55,374 nucleotides of DNA, taken from NCBI GenBank assembly GCA_018694835.1, contig JABHOG010000066.1:1-55374 (forward strand), written 5' to 3'. The position numbers and the translations under genes are program-made. This document shows positions 18,660 through 27,418 of the stretch, piece by piece. This stretch comes from Planctomycetota bacterium (GTDB lineage Bacteria > Planctomycetota > UBA8108 > UBA1146). The notes beneath the pieces were generated by a model. The model ran no database searches and was not told the origin of the DNA. It was given only the letters and a program-made list of their open reading frames with translations. The first letter of the stretch is position 1, and each line of letters starts with the position of its first letter.

Positions 18660-20302
18660 GCACCCTCACTCCCACACGTTCACCCACTGCAGGTGTGGCC
18701 CTTCGCTTGCGAAAGCAGGCCAAGGATCGTCCAGACCAGGTCGCAGTGTGGGAGTTGGATGGTCAAAGTTGGCAACAACGGACCTTTCGGGAACTCGACC
18801 AACTGGTCGATCGCACCTGTCATGCACTCACCCGTCAGGGCATTGAACGTGGAATGAACACGGTTCTGATGGTTCCTCCAGGCCGTGAATTTCTGGCCTG
18901 TACTTTTGCTCTCCTGCGAATCGGCGCGCCGATCGTGATGGTCGATCCGGGTATGGGGATTTCCGGCCTGGGAAGATGTATCGCTCGGGCCGCTCCGCAG
19001 GCATTCATCGGAATCCCTCGAGCTCATCGTGGACGAGCTCTGCTGGGCTGGTCCAGAGCCACGATTCAGCACAGGATCTCGGTGGGTCGAGGGTGGCTTC
19101 CACCCTTTACCGACAGACTGGAAGATCTTCGAAGACGGGTCGATCATGCCATCCCCTTCGATGAACCCGTTCTCGACGCTTCCGAAACTGCGGCCATCCT
19201 CTTCACCTCAGGGAGTACTGGCCCGGCCAAGGGAGCCGTCTCCCATCACTCGCTGATCGAAAATCAGATCGACTGGATTGGCCACCTGCACCGGATCGAG
19301 GCGGGTGAGGTGGATCTTCCCACCTTTCCACTCTTCGGCCTGTTCGGTGTAGCATTGGGAATGACTTCCATCATTCCCAACATCGATTTCACCCGACCGG
19401 CAGATGCCGACCCGGGCCACCTGCTCGAACTGATGGATCGCTTCAAGATCACCAGCCTCTTCGCCTCGCCGACATTACTGGGCAACCTGGCTCGCTACCT
19501 GAGAGATCACCAGAGACAAGCACCAGGATTGCGTCGGATCATCAGCGCCGGTGCTCCCGCTCGACACGATGAAATCGAGTCACTGGCCGAAGCTCTGTCA
19601 CCCGAGGCAAGGATAGAGACGCCATATGGTGCCACCGAAGCGATGCCACTCTGCTGCATCGATCATCGGGAATTCCTGGAAACGCGGACGGAAACTCTTC
19701 AGGGGAAAGGGATCTGCCTCGGGTCTCCGGTCGAGGGAATCCAGATCCGCATCTCCACCATCGACCGAAAACCGCAGCAAGATGATGTGCTTCCGCCAGA
19801 AGCGCCCGGTGAGATCTGGGCCAGTGGCGCAGTGGTGACCAGAAGTTACTACGATGACGTGGAGTCGGATCAAAGTCACAAATACACCGATCCTCAAGGA
19901 GTGCTGTGGCACCGTACAGGTGACCTGGGTGCCTGGGATGGTTGCGGCAGGATCTGGTTTCGAGGTCGACGGGGCCAGCTGGTCACGGCCGCCACCGGTG
20001 ACCTTCACACCGTCGCCATCGAACGCGTTTTTGATCTTCATCCAAAAGTTCTCCGCACTGCGTTGGTGGGATGCGGCCCTACAGGCCAGCAGATCCCAAT
20101 CCTCTGCGTCGAGTTGCTAGAGACCTCAAGTCCGGTACAGCCCTCGCTCATCGAGGAGTTGAAACTGATCGGTTCTGCAGTGCCTGGTGCCGATCAGATC
20201 GAACGTTTCATCTTTCCCGGTCGATTCCCGGTCGACATCCGCCACAACGCCAAGATCGATCGTGAAGCACTGAGCCAAACCGCTGCGAGGAGCCTTCGAT
20301 GA
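18656..20302 (+). CDS. oleC: OleC, ATP-dependent beta-lactone synthetase
   Basis: This 548-residue protein is an ANL-superfamily adenylating enzyme. OleC activates the 2-alkyl-3-hydroxyacid with ATP and closes it to a beta-lactone with release of AMP. The phosphate-binding loop is FTSGSTGPAKGAVS (about 183-196), followed by the ETPYGATEAMPLCC adenine-region motif (about 320-333) and the late RTGDLGAWDGCGRIWFRGR hinge motif (about 419-437). The region around ERVFDLHPKV and the C-terminal RHNAKIDREAL complete the family pattern. The ATG at 18656 overlaps the oleB stop (ATGA); a GTG two codons upstream is less likely. Stop and oleD start also overlap by ATGA. An acyl-CoA ligase function would be the alternative from sequence alone, but the setting between oleB and oleD makes OleC the best call. 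Confidence 0.92.
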   Translation: MSTLTPTRSPTAGVALRLRKQAKDRPDQVAVWELDGQSWQQRTFRELDQLVDRTCHALTRQGIERGMNTVLMVPPGREFLACTFALLRIGAPIVMVDPGMGISGLGRCIARAAPQAFIGIPRAHRGRALLGWSRATIQHRISVGRGWLPPFTDRLEDLRRRVDHAIPFDEPVLDASETAAILFTSGSTGPAKGAVSHHSLIENQIDWIGHLHRIEAGEVDLPTFPLFGLFGVALGMTSIIPNIDFTRPADADPGHLLELMDRFKITSLFASPTLLGNLARYLRDHQRQAPGLRRIISAGAPARHDEIESLAEALSPEARIETPYGATEAMPLCCIDHREFLETRTETLQGKGICLGSPVEGIQIRISTIDRKPQQDDVLPPEAPGEIWASGAVVTRSYYDDVESDQSHKYTDPQGVLWHRTGDLGAWDGCGRIWFRGRRGQLVTAATGDLHTVAIERVFDLHPKVLRTALVGCGPTGQQIPILCVELLETSSPVQPSLIEELKLIGSAVPGADQIERFIFPGRFPVDIRHNAKIDREALSQTAARSLR

Positions 20303-21303
20303 AAATCCTGGTGACCGGTGCCGGTGGATTTATCGGTGGAGAGTTGAGCCGACGGCTGAAGGGACTGGGGCACCAAGTCGTGACCTTTCAGAGGGGGCAT
20401 TACCCAAAACTGAAAGATGAAGGGATCACGACCATCCGCGGCAACCTGGCCGACCTTGCTGCGGTGAGACTGGCGGTCACCGGCTGCCAGGTCGTGTTTC
20501 ATGTCGCAGCGCTCGCTTCAGTCTGGGGCCCGGCACGCGACTTCGAGGATTGCAATGTGAAGGGAACCGAGAACGTCATCGACGCTTGCCAGCACCATCA
20601 GGTACCTCGGTTGATTTTCACATCATCCCCGAGCGTGGTCTTCTGTGGTGATCACCAGGAGGGGATTAACGAGCAAGTTCCCTATCCTGACAAGTACCTG
20701 GCTCACTATCCGAGAACCAAGGCGATCGCAGAGAAATCGGTACTCGAAGCCAACGATGAAAACCTATCGACCCTCGCCCTCCGTCCACACCTGGTATGGG
20801 GGCCAGGAGATCGTCATCTCATCCCTCGTATCCTCGAAAAGGCGCGAAAGGGACGCCTTCGCCTGATCGATGCTCCCGGAACGCTCATCGATGCGACCTA
20901 CATCGACAATGTGATCGATGCCCACATCGCAGCACTTTCGACTTTGAAGGCGGGATCACCCTGTTGTGGACGTTGCTATTTCATCGCCAACGGAGAACCG
21001 ATCGAATTGCACCGATTGATCGCTGGGATTCTCGAAGCAGCGCAACTTGAAGTGGTCAAACCAGATGTCTCCCCTCGGATGGCCTGGTGGATGGCCAACC
21101 TTCTGGAATTGCTCCATCGAATTCCAGGAGTCACAGGGGAGCCGGCATTGACTCGCTTCACCGCCCAGCAACTCTCGACCAGTCACTGGTTCGATCTGTC
21201 TGCTGCAAGAAATGATCTGGGTTGGGAGCCTAAGATCTCCACCGAAGAGGGACTTCAGCGACTCGCCAGAAGCCTCCGTCCAACGGCGGAACTGACACGA
21301 TGA
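20299..21303 (+). CDS. oleD: OleD, NAD(P)H-dependent 2-alkyl-3-ketoacid reductase
   Basis: This is a 334-residue extended short-chain dehydrogenase. OleD reduces the OleA product to the 2-alkyl-3-hydroxyacid that OleC then lactonises. The Rossmann motif TGAGGFIGGELSRRL is at the extreme N-terminus, the substrate/catalytic Ser region is FTSSPSVVFCG, and the YxxxK pair is Tyr137/Lys141 in HYPRTKAIAE. The LVWGPGDRHLIPRIL and TYIDNVIDAH segments are typical of the 3-beta-hydroxysteroid dehydrogenase-like branch to which OleD belongs. It is joined to its neighbours by ATGA overlaps on both sides. Cytoplasmic; expected to assemble with OleB and OleC. Confidence 0.92.
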   Translation: MKILVTGAGGFIGGELSRRLKGLGHQVVTFQRGHYPKLKDEGITTIRGNLADLAAVRLAVTGCQVVFHVAALASVWGPARDFEDCNVKGTENVIDACQHHQVPRLIFTSSPSVVFCGDHQEGINEQVPYPDKYLAHYPRTKAIAEKSVLEANDENLSTLALRPHLVWGPGDRHLIPRILEKARKGRLRLIDAPGTLIDATYIDNVIDAHIAALSTLKAGSPCCGRCYFIANGEPIELHRLIAGILEAAQLEVVKPDVSPRMAWWMANLLELLHRIPGVTGEPALTRFTAQQLSTSHWFDLSAARNDLGWEPKISTEEGLQRLARSLRPTAELTR

Positions 21304-22025
21304 ATCGACAAGTCACACCAGAGGATCAGAGCATCGAGGTGTGGTGCTTCCGCCTCGATGAATCCTCGAAGAGAGTCGATCAACTGATCGAATTACTGCC
21401 CGATTCAGAGAAGCAGATGAAGGATCGAGGGGTCGTTCCAGAGATCGGCCTTCGTGCGACAGTCGCCCGAGCAGGCTTGAGATCGATACTATCCCACTAC
21501 CTCGGCGCCCCCGCGCCATCGATTACCCTCAACATCGGAGAACATGGCAAGCCCACTCTCGATGGCGAATCGATCGTCTTCAACCTGTCCCACAGCGAAT
21601 CTCTGGCGATGGTTGCGATTACCACAACTCACAGCATCGGTGTCGATCTGGAGCGGGTCCGTACGGATGCTCCCATCGAAGACCTGGCGGTACGCTGCTT
21701 CAGTCGAAGAGAGTTGAGCCAGTGGCAATCGCTACCGATACAGCAACGCCGAACCTCCTTCTTCCATCTCTGGACCCAGAAGGAATCATTCGTGAAGGCG
21801 CATGGCGGAGGGATGACGATTCCATTGCATCAATTCGACTGTCAGGTGGATCCTGCTGGAGGAGGTGCACTGCTCGACTCCAGAATTGACGGAGATGATC
21901 CAGCAAACTGGTCCATCATCGCCGGAGAGCGGACACCGATGGTCCGATTCGCCATCACCTATGCCGGTGTAGATCACAAAATTGTAGATGTTGACCCTCA
22001 ACAGGTCGGTCTCAGTCGATGGTGA
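21300..22025 (+). CDS. pfaE: Sfp-type 4'-phosphopantetheinyl transferase (PfaE role)
   Basis: This 241-residue protein is a two-lobed phosphopantetheinyl transferase that moves the phosphopantetheine arm from CoA onto carrier-domain serines. The magnesium and CoA motifs are visible: VFNLSHSES, GVDLERV with Asp116 and Glu118, and WTQKESFVKAHGGG with Trp158, Lys161, Glu162 and Lys166. Dedicated enzymes of this kind (PfaE) are needed by PUFA synthases, and the ATGA overlap with oleD places it in the operon, so the three ACP domains of PfaA are the probable targets. The final 14 bases overlap the 3' end of the opposite-strand gene at 22012, so there is no room for a conventional terminator after the operon. 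Confidence 0.9.
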   Translation: MNRQVTPEDQSIEVWCFRLDESSKRVDQLIELLPDSEKQMKDRGVVPEIGLRATVARAGLRSILSHYLGAPAPSITLNIGEHGKPTLDGESIVFNLSHSESLAMVAITTTHSIGVDLERVRTDAPIEDLAVRCFSRRELSQWQSLPIQQRRTSFFHLWTQKESFVKAHGGGMTIPLHQFDCQVDPAGGGALLDSRIDGDDPANWSIIAGERTPMVRFAITYAGVDHKIVDVDPQQVGLSRW

Positions 22026-23829
22026 TGCTCAGAACTCCCGAGCCGAATTGCAGATTGTCCCAACCTCCGACACGGATCAGATAACTCGCGCCCTGACTGA
22101 TCGGAATCCCACTCAACCGAGATCGCAAGATATCCAGGCAACTGTTGTCGTCTCCATTACAGCCGAGTTGCACCATCGAGGAGCAAAATCCCTCGTAGAC
22201 CACCAGGTCCGAATCAAAGCCGTTCGGATCACAGAGAGAAAAGGTCGCAAAGCCATCGGCTGGAGCCAGGAAACTGAACCAGATATCCTGCTCCATCGCT
22301 CCCAGCAAGGTATCTGTGCAGCCAGTCTCACTGTATGGATCGATGGAAGTGGTCGAGGTCGAGGTGTCGAACTGAGTCTCTCCTAACCCGACCAAGATCG
22401 CAGTACTGCACTCATCTCCATCCAACTCGACGAAGCACGCTGGAACCGTACACGACACATCGCAGCCGAGATCATCGGGTGTCGGATCTGCTCCCACCGT
22501 CGGAAATGGAGGTGCGGGTGGACCTCCGAGAATGAAGAGGTATGAAAGTAACGAGATCCCATCACTCAGATCCAGAGTCCCATCATCATCATGATCGGCA
22601 GCCGATGCACACGGTAAATACCCTCCAGTGAACAGGTACTGCAATGCGGTGACGGGATCTGCCAGATTCAGGTTCCCATCGGCTGTGCAGTCCCCTCGGA
22701 TGAACTGGCCATTGGGGATCGGAATATCAATCTGACAAGAACTCGCATCACTCGACTCCCCCCCGATCGATCCGACCACCTGGTAGTCAAGGATGCCCAG
22801 GAGATCAGGGTCGTCATCGAGAAAGCTGTTACTTCCTGGGGGAAGAGAAGTCAGAGGAGCACCATTTCTGGAGATGGAAATCGACTGATATGGCAAAGGA
22901 TTCTGCCAACTCATCAAGATCCCCGAGCCACTGTTCACACAAGACAATCCCAATGGGCTGGCGATCGACCCATCGACGGTCAAAGAACAAGCAGAAGCTG
23001 TCGAGGGCAGACTGGATGAGAATCCTCGTACCCGATAATTCACCACCGACCCGACGGGGATTGCGGGATCCTCGAAATATCCTGCTCCACCAGCGATCTC
23101 TGCCAGCAGTATTCCATCGCGCTCGATCTGGACCAGATCGAAAGCGATCGGTTCCTGCCAGGTCAGGTAAACAGTCTCTGCTGCAGATGCACACTGAAGA
23201 GTGGTCGGTCCCTGAAGATCGCTGACCGTCAGATTCAAGGGGGCGGCCGTCGTTGCGATGATATCTCCGGTGGGACCGGTGACGATGGGGCCCAACCAAC
23301 CACAGGAAAGATCAGGAGCGGGCGCAGAAAGCTGAGAGTCGCCGTTGGTCGCAAAGGTGTTGACTCGCATGTGTAACACCGCCAAAGGTGTCGAGATCTC
23401 GGTCCAGGACCCCTCCAGTACCATACCCAGACTGAACGCCTCTTCTCCCTGACCATCCCACCACTGACTGCAGCCCAGGTCCCCCCCCGCTCCCACAGGT
23501 GGAGGTGCATTCCAGACCAATGCGACTACTGGAGGAGCATCTAGAATCTGATCGGGAAGGGTCAAGGAAAGCAACTGGAGGGAGGAAGAGTTCCACGCCA
23601 CTACCTGCTGGATTCCCTGAATCTGCAGTCCCTGCGGATTTTCGATTCGTAGTTCAACATCGAATTGCATCCCCGGAGCCACAACTAGATCGGGAGTGTC
23701 CAGAGTCAGCACGACACCCTGTCCGACTCCGGTAGTGGAGATCAACAGGGCCAAAAATAACGAACAGATCGATGGCCCGAATCGATATTGATCCGGTCCA
23801 GAGAGAGCAATTCTATCACTATGTTTCAT
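22012..23829 (-). CDS. secreted cohesin-like / FnIII-like / dockerin-like protein
   Basis: About 605 residues from the preferred start, MKHSDRIAL. The frame is open 13 codons further upstream (23868), but the N-terminus from 23829 gives a proper signal peptide (positive residues, then CSLFLALLISTTG, then a small-residue cleavage region) and has GGGGA upstream. After the signal there is a cohesin-like beta domain (TLDTPDLVVAPGMQFDVELR, about 38-190). Two fibronectin-III-like modules follow, each with a Leu-Thr-Trp or Met-Ser-Trp strand (about 200-290 and 295-385). Next comes a planctomycete-type dockerin-like pair of calcium loops (FIRGDCTADGNLNLADP and DHDDDGTLDLSDG), then a C-terminal PPC-like domain. 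No enzymatic motif was seen; it is probably an extracellular or cell-surface scaffold. It converges on the pfa-ole operon and overlaps it by 14 bp. Confidence 0.75.
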   Translation of the reverse strand: MKHSDRIALSGPDQYRFGPSICSLFLALLISTTGVGQGVVLTLDTPDLVVAPGMQFDVELRIENPQGLQIQGIQQVVAWNSSSLQLLSLTLPDQILDAPPVVALVWNAPPPVGAGGDLGCSQWWDGQGEEAFSLGMVLEGSWTEISTPLAVLHMRVNTFATNGDSQLSAPAPDLSCGWLGPIVTGPTGDIIATTAAPLNLTVSDLQGPTTLQCASAAETVYLTWQEPIAFDLVQIERDGILLAEIAGGAGYFEDPAIPVGSVVNYRVRGFSSSLPSTASACSLTVDGSIASPLGLSCVNSGSGILMSWQNPLPYQSISISRNGAPLTSLPPGSNSFLDDDPDLLGILDYQVVGSIGGESSDASSCQIDIPIPNGQFIRGDCTADGNLNLADPVTALQYLFTGGYLPCASAADHDDDGTLDLSDGISLLSYLFILGGPPAPPFPTVGADPTPDDLGCDVSCTVPACFVELDGDECSTAILVGLGETQFDTSTSTTSIDPYSETGCTDTLLGAMEQDIWFSFLAPADGFATFSLCDPNGFDSDLVVYEGFCSSMVQLGCNGDDNSCLDILRSRLSGIPISQGASYLIRVGGWDNLQFGSGVLSITID

Positions 23830-23926
23830 GAAAATTCCCCACAGTTCAGGGTGCTCAGAAGAAGCCACCCAACTATCCCAGGTTCTAGGATATCACCCGG
23901 GGCGAACGGTGCGAGAACTGGTGAGA

Positions 23927-26191
23927 CTATCGATCTTCAGAACTGGTGAGGGCGTTGAGTGCAGCACCCTTCCAGAACCAATTCACCTGACTTTCGCTGA
24001 AAGTGTGACAGCAACCTACTCGATCTTCGGAACCATCTAGATGGATGAAGACAGCAGTAAACTCACTACCAGGACTGAACTGGGCCAGGCCTTCGATGGA
24101 GATGACATCGCCTTCTTTTACCAGACTGTAACTGGCTGGGTCGACGAATCGAAGTGCGAGCACGCCCTGCTTCTTCAAGTTGGTCTCATGAATCCTGGCA
24201 AATGATCGAACGATGACTGCTCCACAGCCCATGAACCTGGGGCACATCGCGGCGTGCTCTCGACTCGAACCTTCGCCGTAGTTTTCATCTCCGACAACCA
24301 CCCATGAACTGCCAGAATCTCGGTAGTTCGCTGCGATTTCGTGGAGCACTCGACTCGCGCCATCCGCAGTAGCGTCATGACCGATGCCTGGGGAGTCGTG
24401 AAACTCATTGATGGCTCCCAAGAACATGTTTTTTGAGATATTTTCAAGATGGCCCCTGAAGCGAAGCCACGGCCCTGCAGGTGAGATGTGATCGGTGGTG
24501 CATTTCCCCTTGGCCTTGAACAGAAGTCTCATCTTCTTGTACTCAGTTTCTTCCCTGCTGGCAAATGGAGTCAGTAGTTGAAGCCGTTCACTGGTCGGAT
24601 CGATCTCGATATCGACAGATGATCCATCGACGGGAGGATTCACCAATCCGGTCATATCCTTGACGAAGCCTTCCGGTGGGAGGCTCTTTCCCGATGGAAC
24701 TGCCAGCAACCGAGATTCCCCATCTTCACCCTCGATCGGATCGACCAGTGGATTAAAATCCAGCCTTCCGGCGATCGCAAATGCAGTGACTATTTCTGGA
24801 CTTGCGATGAAGGACAAGGTCTGTGCATTCCCATCATTACGACCCGGGAAATTCCGGTTGAAGGAACTCACGATGCTATTGCTGCTACCCTTCTCGACAT
24901 CTTCTCTGTGCCACTGACCGATACAGGGCCCGCATGCGTTCGCCAGTACCGTCCCCCCCAGTTTCTCGAAGGATGCCGCTTGACCATCTCGTTCGACAGT
25001 CCGGAAAACCTGGGTCGATCCGGGCGAGACCAGAAATCTGGTACGAGCTTGAATACCGACTTCTGCGGCCTGATCTGCGATCGCCGCGGCACGATCCATA
25101 TCTTCGTAGGAGGAGTTGGTGCATGAACCGATCAGTGCAGCGCTGATCTCAAGAGGCCAACCTTCAGATCTCGCCTCGGTTCCCAGTTCAGAGATGGGGC
25201 GTGCACGATCGGGGGAATGTGGGCCGACCACATGGGGTTCCAGGTGGTCGAGATCGATTTCCAGAACCTGATCGTAGGCCGAAGCGGGATCTGCCTCGAC
25301 CTCTGGGTCGGGTCGCAGCAAGGCTGCGTGGTCTCTGGCCAGTTGTGCCAGATCACTTCGACCTGTGGCTTGCAAATAAACCGCCATCGCCTCGTCGAAG
25401 GGAAAGACCGAGCATGTTGCTCCAATCTCGGCTCCCATGTTCGTGATGGTCGCCTTACCCGTACACGAAATGGTCCGGGCACCGTCACCGATGTACTCGA
25501 CTATGGCGCCGGTGCCGCCCTTGACGGTGAGTTCACCTGCCACCTTGAGGATGACATCCTTGGCGGAAGTCCAGCCAGACAACTGCCCCTTGAGTTTCAC
25601 TGCAATCGCCCCGGGCCACTTCACATTCCAAGGTAATCCGGCCATCACATCGACGGCATCGGCTCCACCGACTCCGACGGCAAGCATCCCGAGCCCTCCC
25701 GCATTGGGCGTATGGCTATCGGTACCGATCATCAATCCACCGGGAAACGCGTAATTCTCCAGCACCACCTGGTGGATGATTCCGGACCCAGGTTTCCAGA
25801 ACCCGATTCCGTACTTCTCGGAGGAACTTCTAAGAAACTGATAGACTTCGGCATTGACCTGTTCCGCTGCAGCCAGATCTTGCGAGGCTTCCATCCTTGC
25901 TTGAATCAGGTGGTCGCAATGAACCGTTGACGGGACTTTTACCTGAGCGAGTCCTGCTTGCATGAACTGCAAGATGGCCATCTGCGCAGTGGCATCTTGC
26001 ATCGCCACGCGATCAGGATGAAGGTCGCAGTAATCGACACCCCGTTGCGGAACTCTGACGAAATCCTCGCCCATGTGTGAAAGAAGTATTTTCTCGGCGA
26101 GGGTCAGGCCACGACCCAGAGATTGTCGCGCTTTCTCATGAATCTCTGCAGCACCCTCGTATAGAGCCCTGATTGAATCCGGATCCGACAT
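23927..26191 (-). CDS. acn: aconitate hydratase, mitochondrial type
   Basis: Aconitase isomerises citrate and isocitrate in the citric acid cycle. The iron-sulfur ligands are Cys357 (GSCTNSS), Cys420 and Cys423 (ACGPCIGQW), only one residue off the numbering of mature mammalian mitochondrial aconitase, which supports the chosen start MSDPDSIRAL at 26191. That start also has GGAG six bases upstream; the frame is open to 26272 but the extra 27 codons have no good ribosome binding site. Other family landmarks are VHCDHLIQA, GTDSHTPNAGGLGMLAVGVGGADAVD (given here only in part), FNRNFPGRNDG and the swivelling-domain motif GDENYGEGSSREHAA. The 754-residue length fits the mitochondrial subfamily rather than AcnA (about 890) or AcnB. 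It is divergent from the dockerin-like gene at 26454. Confidence 0.95.
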   Translation of the reverse strand: MSDPDSIRALYEGAAEIHEKARQSLGRGLTLAEKILLSHMGEDFVRVPQRGVDYCDLHPDRVAMQDATAQMAILQFMQAGLAQVKVPSTVHCDHLIQARMEASQDLAAAEQVNAEVYQFLRSSSEKYGIGFWKPGSGIIHQVVLENYAFPGGLMIGTDSHTPNAGGLGMLAVGVGGADAVDVMAGLPWNVKWPGAIAVKLKGQLSGWTSAKDVILKVAGELTVKGGTGAIVEYIGDGARTISCTGKATITNMGAEIGATCSVFPFDEAMAVYLQATGRSDLAQLARDHAALLRPDPEVEADPASAYDQVLEIDLDHLEPHVVGPHSPDRARPISELGTEARSEGWPLEISAALIGSCTNSSYEDMDRAAAIADQAAEVGIQARTRFLVSPGSTQVFRTVERDGQAASFEKLGGTVLANACGPCIGQWHREDVEKGSSNSIVSSFNRNFPGRNDGNAQTLSFIASPEIVTAFAIAGRLDFNPLVDPIEGEDGESRLLAVPSGKSLPPEGFVKDMTGLVNPPVDGSSVDIEIDPTSERLQLLTPFASREETEYKKMRLLFKAKGKCTTDHISPAGPWLRFRGHLENISKNMFLGAINEFHDSPGIGHDATADGASRVLHEIAANYRDSGSSWVVVGDENYGEGSSREHAAMCPRFMGCGAVIVRSFARIHETNLKKQGVLALRFVDPASYSLVKEGDVISIEGLAQFSPGSEFTAVFIHLDGSEDRVGCCHTFSESQVNWFWKGAALNALTSSEDR

Positions 26192-26303
26192 TTCTGGCTC
26201 CATTCCCGAAGCGGAGTGCTCCACTACCACCGGGGAGCCTCCAAAACTCTGCTGGACCTCGTCTTCCGGCATCCCTGGCGGTCAGGGTTGGCATTCCTGG
26301 TGC

Positions 26304-26331
26304 TTGAGCCACGCCGTCCAGCAGTTATCAT
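26304..26331 (+). promoter_or_regulatory. possible sigma70-like promoter
   Basis: TTGAGC and TATCAT are separated by 16 bases in the 262-bp divergent region between the aconitase and the dockerin-like gene at 26454. The match is four of six and five of six to the vegetative consensus. It would give a leader of roughly 115 bases. Planctomycete promoters are poorly characterised, so this is tentative. Confidence 0.25.
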
Positions 26332-26453
26332 CAGGAAAGTGGCTACAGGCATTAGAACTCGATCGCCTGGTCACTATATCGTTTAGATGATCTCTCAGGG
26401 AGTGATTCTGACAGTTTGGATCCGAGCTCGCCCGCCTGGTTCCTGGGGGTTCG

Positions 26454-27329
26454 ATGAGTGATTTTGGTGTACTTCGATTGGATCATGACCCTGCTACGGC
26501 GAGGCTCAGCCTCCCGTCGCTGCTCCTCTTCTGCGTCTACTGCACGATCATGATCGGCCCTGGTGCGACGCCCGTCCTGGCCCAGGAAACGATGATCCGT
26601 ATCAGCACCATCACGACCGAAGCAGGCCAGCCTTTCATCCTGCCGATCGAGGGGGACTGGGATGGTCTACTCGAAGGCTATTCCTTTTCGGTCGCATTTC
26701 CACCAAACGCTCCCATCGAGAACATGATCGTCGATGTCTATGGCTCCCTGGTAGGCTCCATTGAAGCGGAGTATGTGCAGGAACAGGTGGATCCCACCGA
26801 AGGCACCATCATCTGTGGAGTACTCTTCGATGCTCTCCCACCTTTCGATGGTCAAACTGTCCCCTCACTCGGCTATCCACAGGAAATCGCCTATTTGCTC
26901 GGTGAGATCAGTGCCGGTTCTCTCGATCAGGATATTGAGTTCTGCCCACAGGACGGCTTTGGAACTCCGCCGATCATGAACATGTTCGTGATCGGAAGCA
27001 GTTCCGTTTCGGTGTCCGCTCTCGTCTCCGGTATCATCGAAGTCAGAGCACCTCCGGTGGATCCCGTCTTCATCCGTGGAGACGTCAACATGGACACCCT
27101 GGTTGACCTGGCTGATCCGATCTACCACCTCGACTATACTTTCCTCGACGGTCCACTACCCAACTGCATGGATGCTGGAGATGCTAACGATGACGGGATT
27201 TCTGACATCTCGGATGCGATTTTCCTGCTCTATTACTTCTTCATCGGTGGTCCAGGGCCATGGGTTCCATTCCCTTATCCAGGAATCGACTGGACTGACG
27301 ACAGCCTCGATTGTGAAATCGGGCTTTGA
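26454..27329 (+). CDS. small secreted dockerin-like protein
   Basis: This 291-residue protein has an N-terminal export signal: hydrophobic SLLLFCVYCTIMIGPGATPV, then LAQE as a likely signal peptidase I site near residue 44. The ATG follows CTGGGGG. The central part (about 48-205) is a beta-rich, cohesin-like region beginning ISTITTEAGQPFILPIEG, without recognised catalytic residues. The C-terminal 85 residues are a planctomycete-type dockerin-like domain with FIRGDVNMDTLVDLADPI and DANDDGISDISDAIFLL calcium loops, ending in the usual Pro-rich, Asp-Cys tail. It looks like a shortened relative of the protein at 22012-23829, which lies on the other side of the aconitase. Function unknown; extracellular calcium-dependent binding is an inference. 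Confidence 0.75.
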   Translation: MSDFGVLRLDHDPATARLSLPSLLLFCVYCTIMIGPGATPVLAQETMIRISTITTEAGQPFILPIEGDWDGLLEGYSFSVAFPPNAPIENMIVDVYGSLVGSIEAEYVQEQVDPTEGTIICGVLFDALPPFDGQTVPSLGYPQEIAYLLGEISAGSLDQDIEFCPQDGFGTPPIMNMFVIGSSSVSVSALVSGIIEVRAPPVDPVFIRGDVNMDTLVDLADPIYHLDYTFLDGPLPNCMDAGDANDDGISDISDAIFLLYYFFIGGPGPWVPFPYPGIDWTDDSLDCEIGL

Positions 27330-27350
27330 GGGTTGAACTGGCCTGAAATT

Positions 27351-27405
27351 GGGACCGGCGACCCAGGAGCCTGGGTCGCCAGAGATGGTGGTCCCGTTCT
27401 TTTCA
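27351..27405. terminator. strong hairpin terminator between convergent genes
   Basis: GGCGACCCAGG (27357-27367) pairs perfectly with CCTGGGTCGCC (27370-27380), and GGGACC (27351-27356) can extend the stem by pairing with GGTCCC (27390-27395). A T-rich stretch (TTCTTTTC) follows on the + strand. It sits between the end of the dockerin-like gene (27329) and the end of the opposing PAC2 gene (27419) and could serve both. Confidence 0.7.
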
Positions 27406-27418
27406 AATGGTCAATGAG

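Noticed and set aside
26192-26272. Longer N-terminus for aconitase
   Set aside because: No ribosome binding site precedes 26272, whereas 26191 has GGAG at good distance and gives cysteine numbering close to the mature mitochondrial enzyme.
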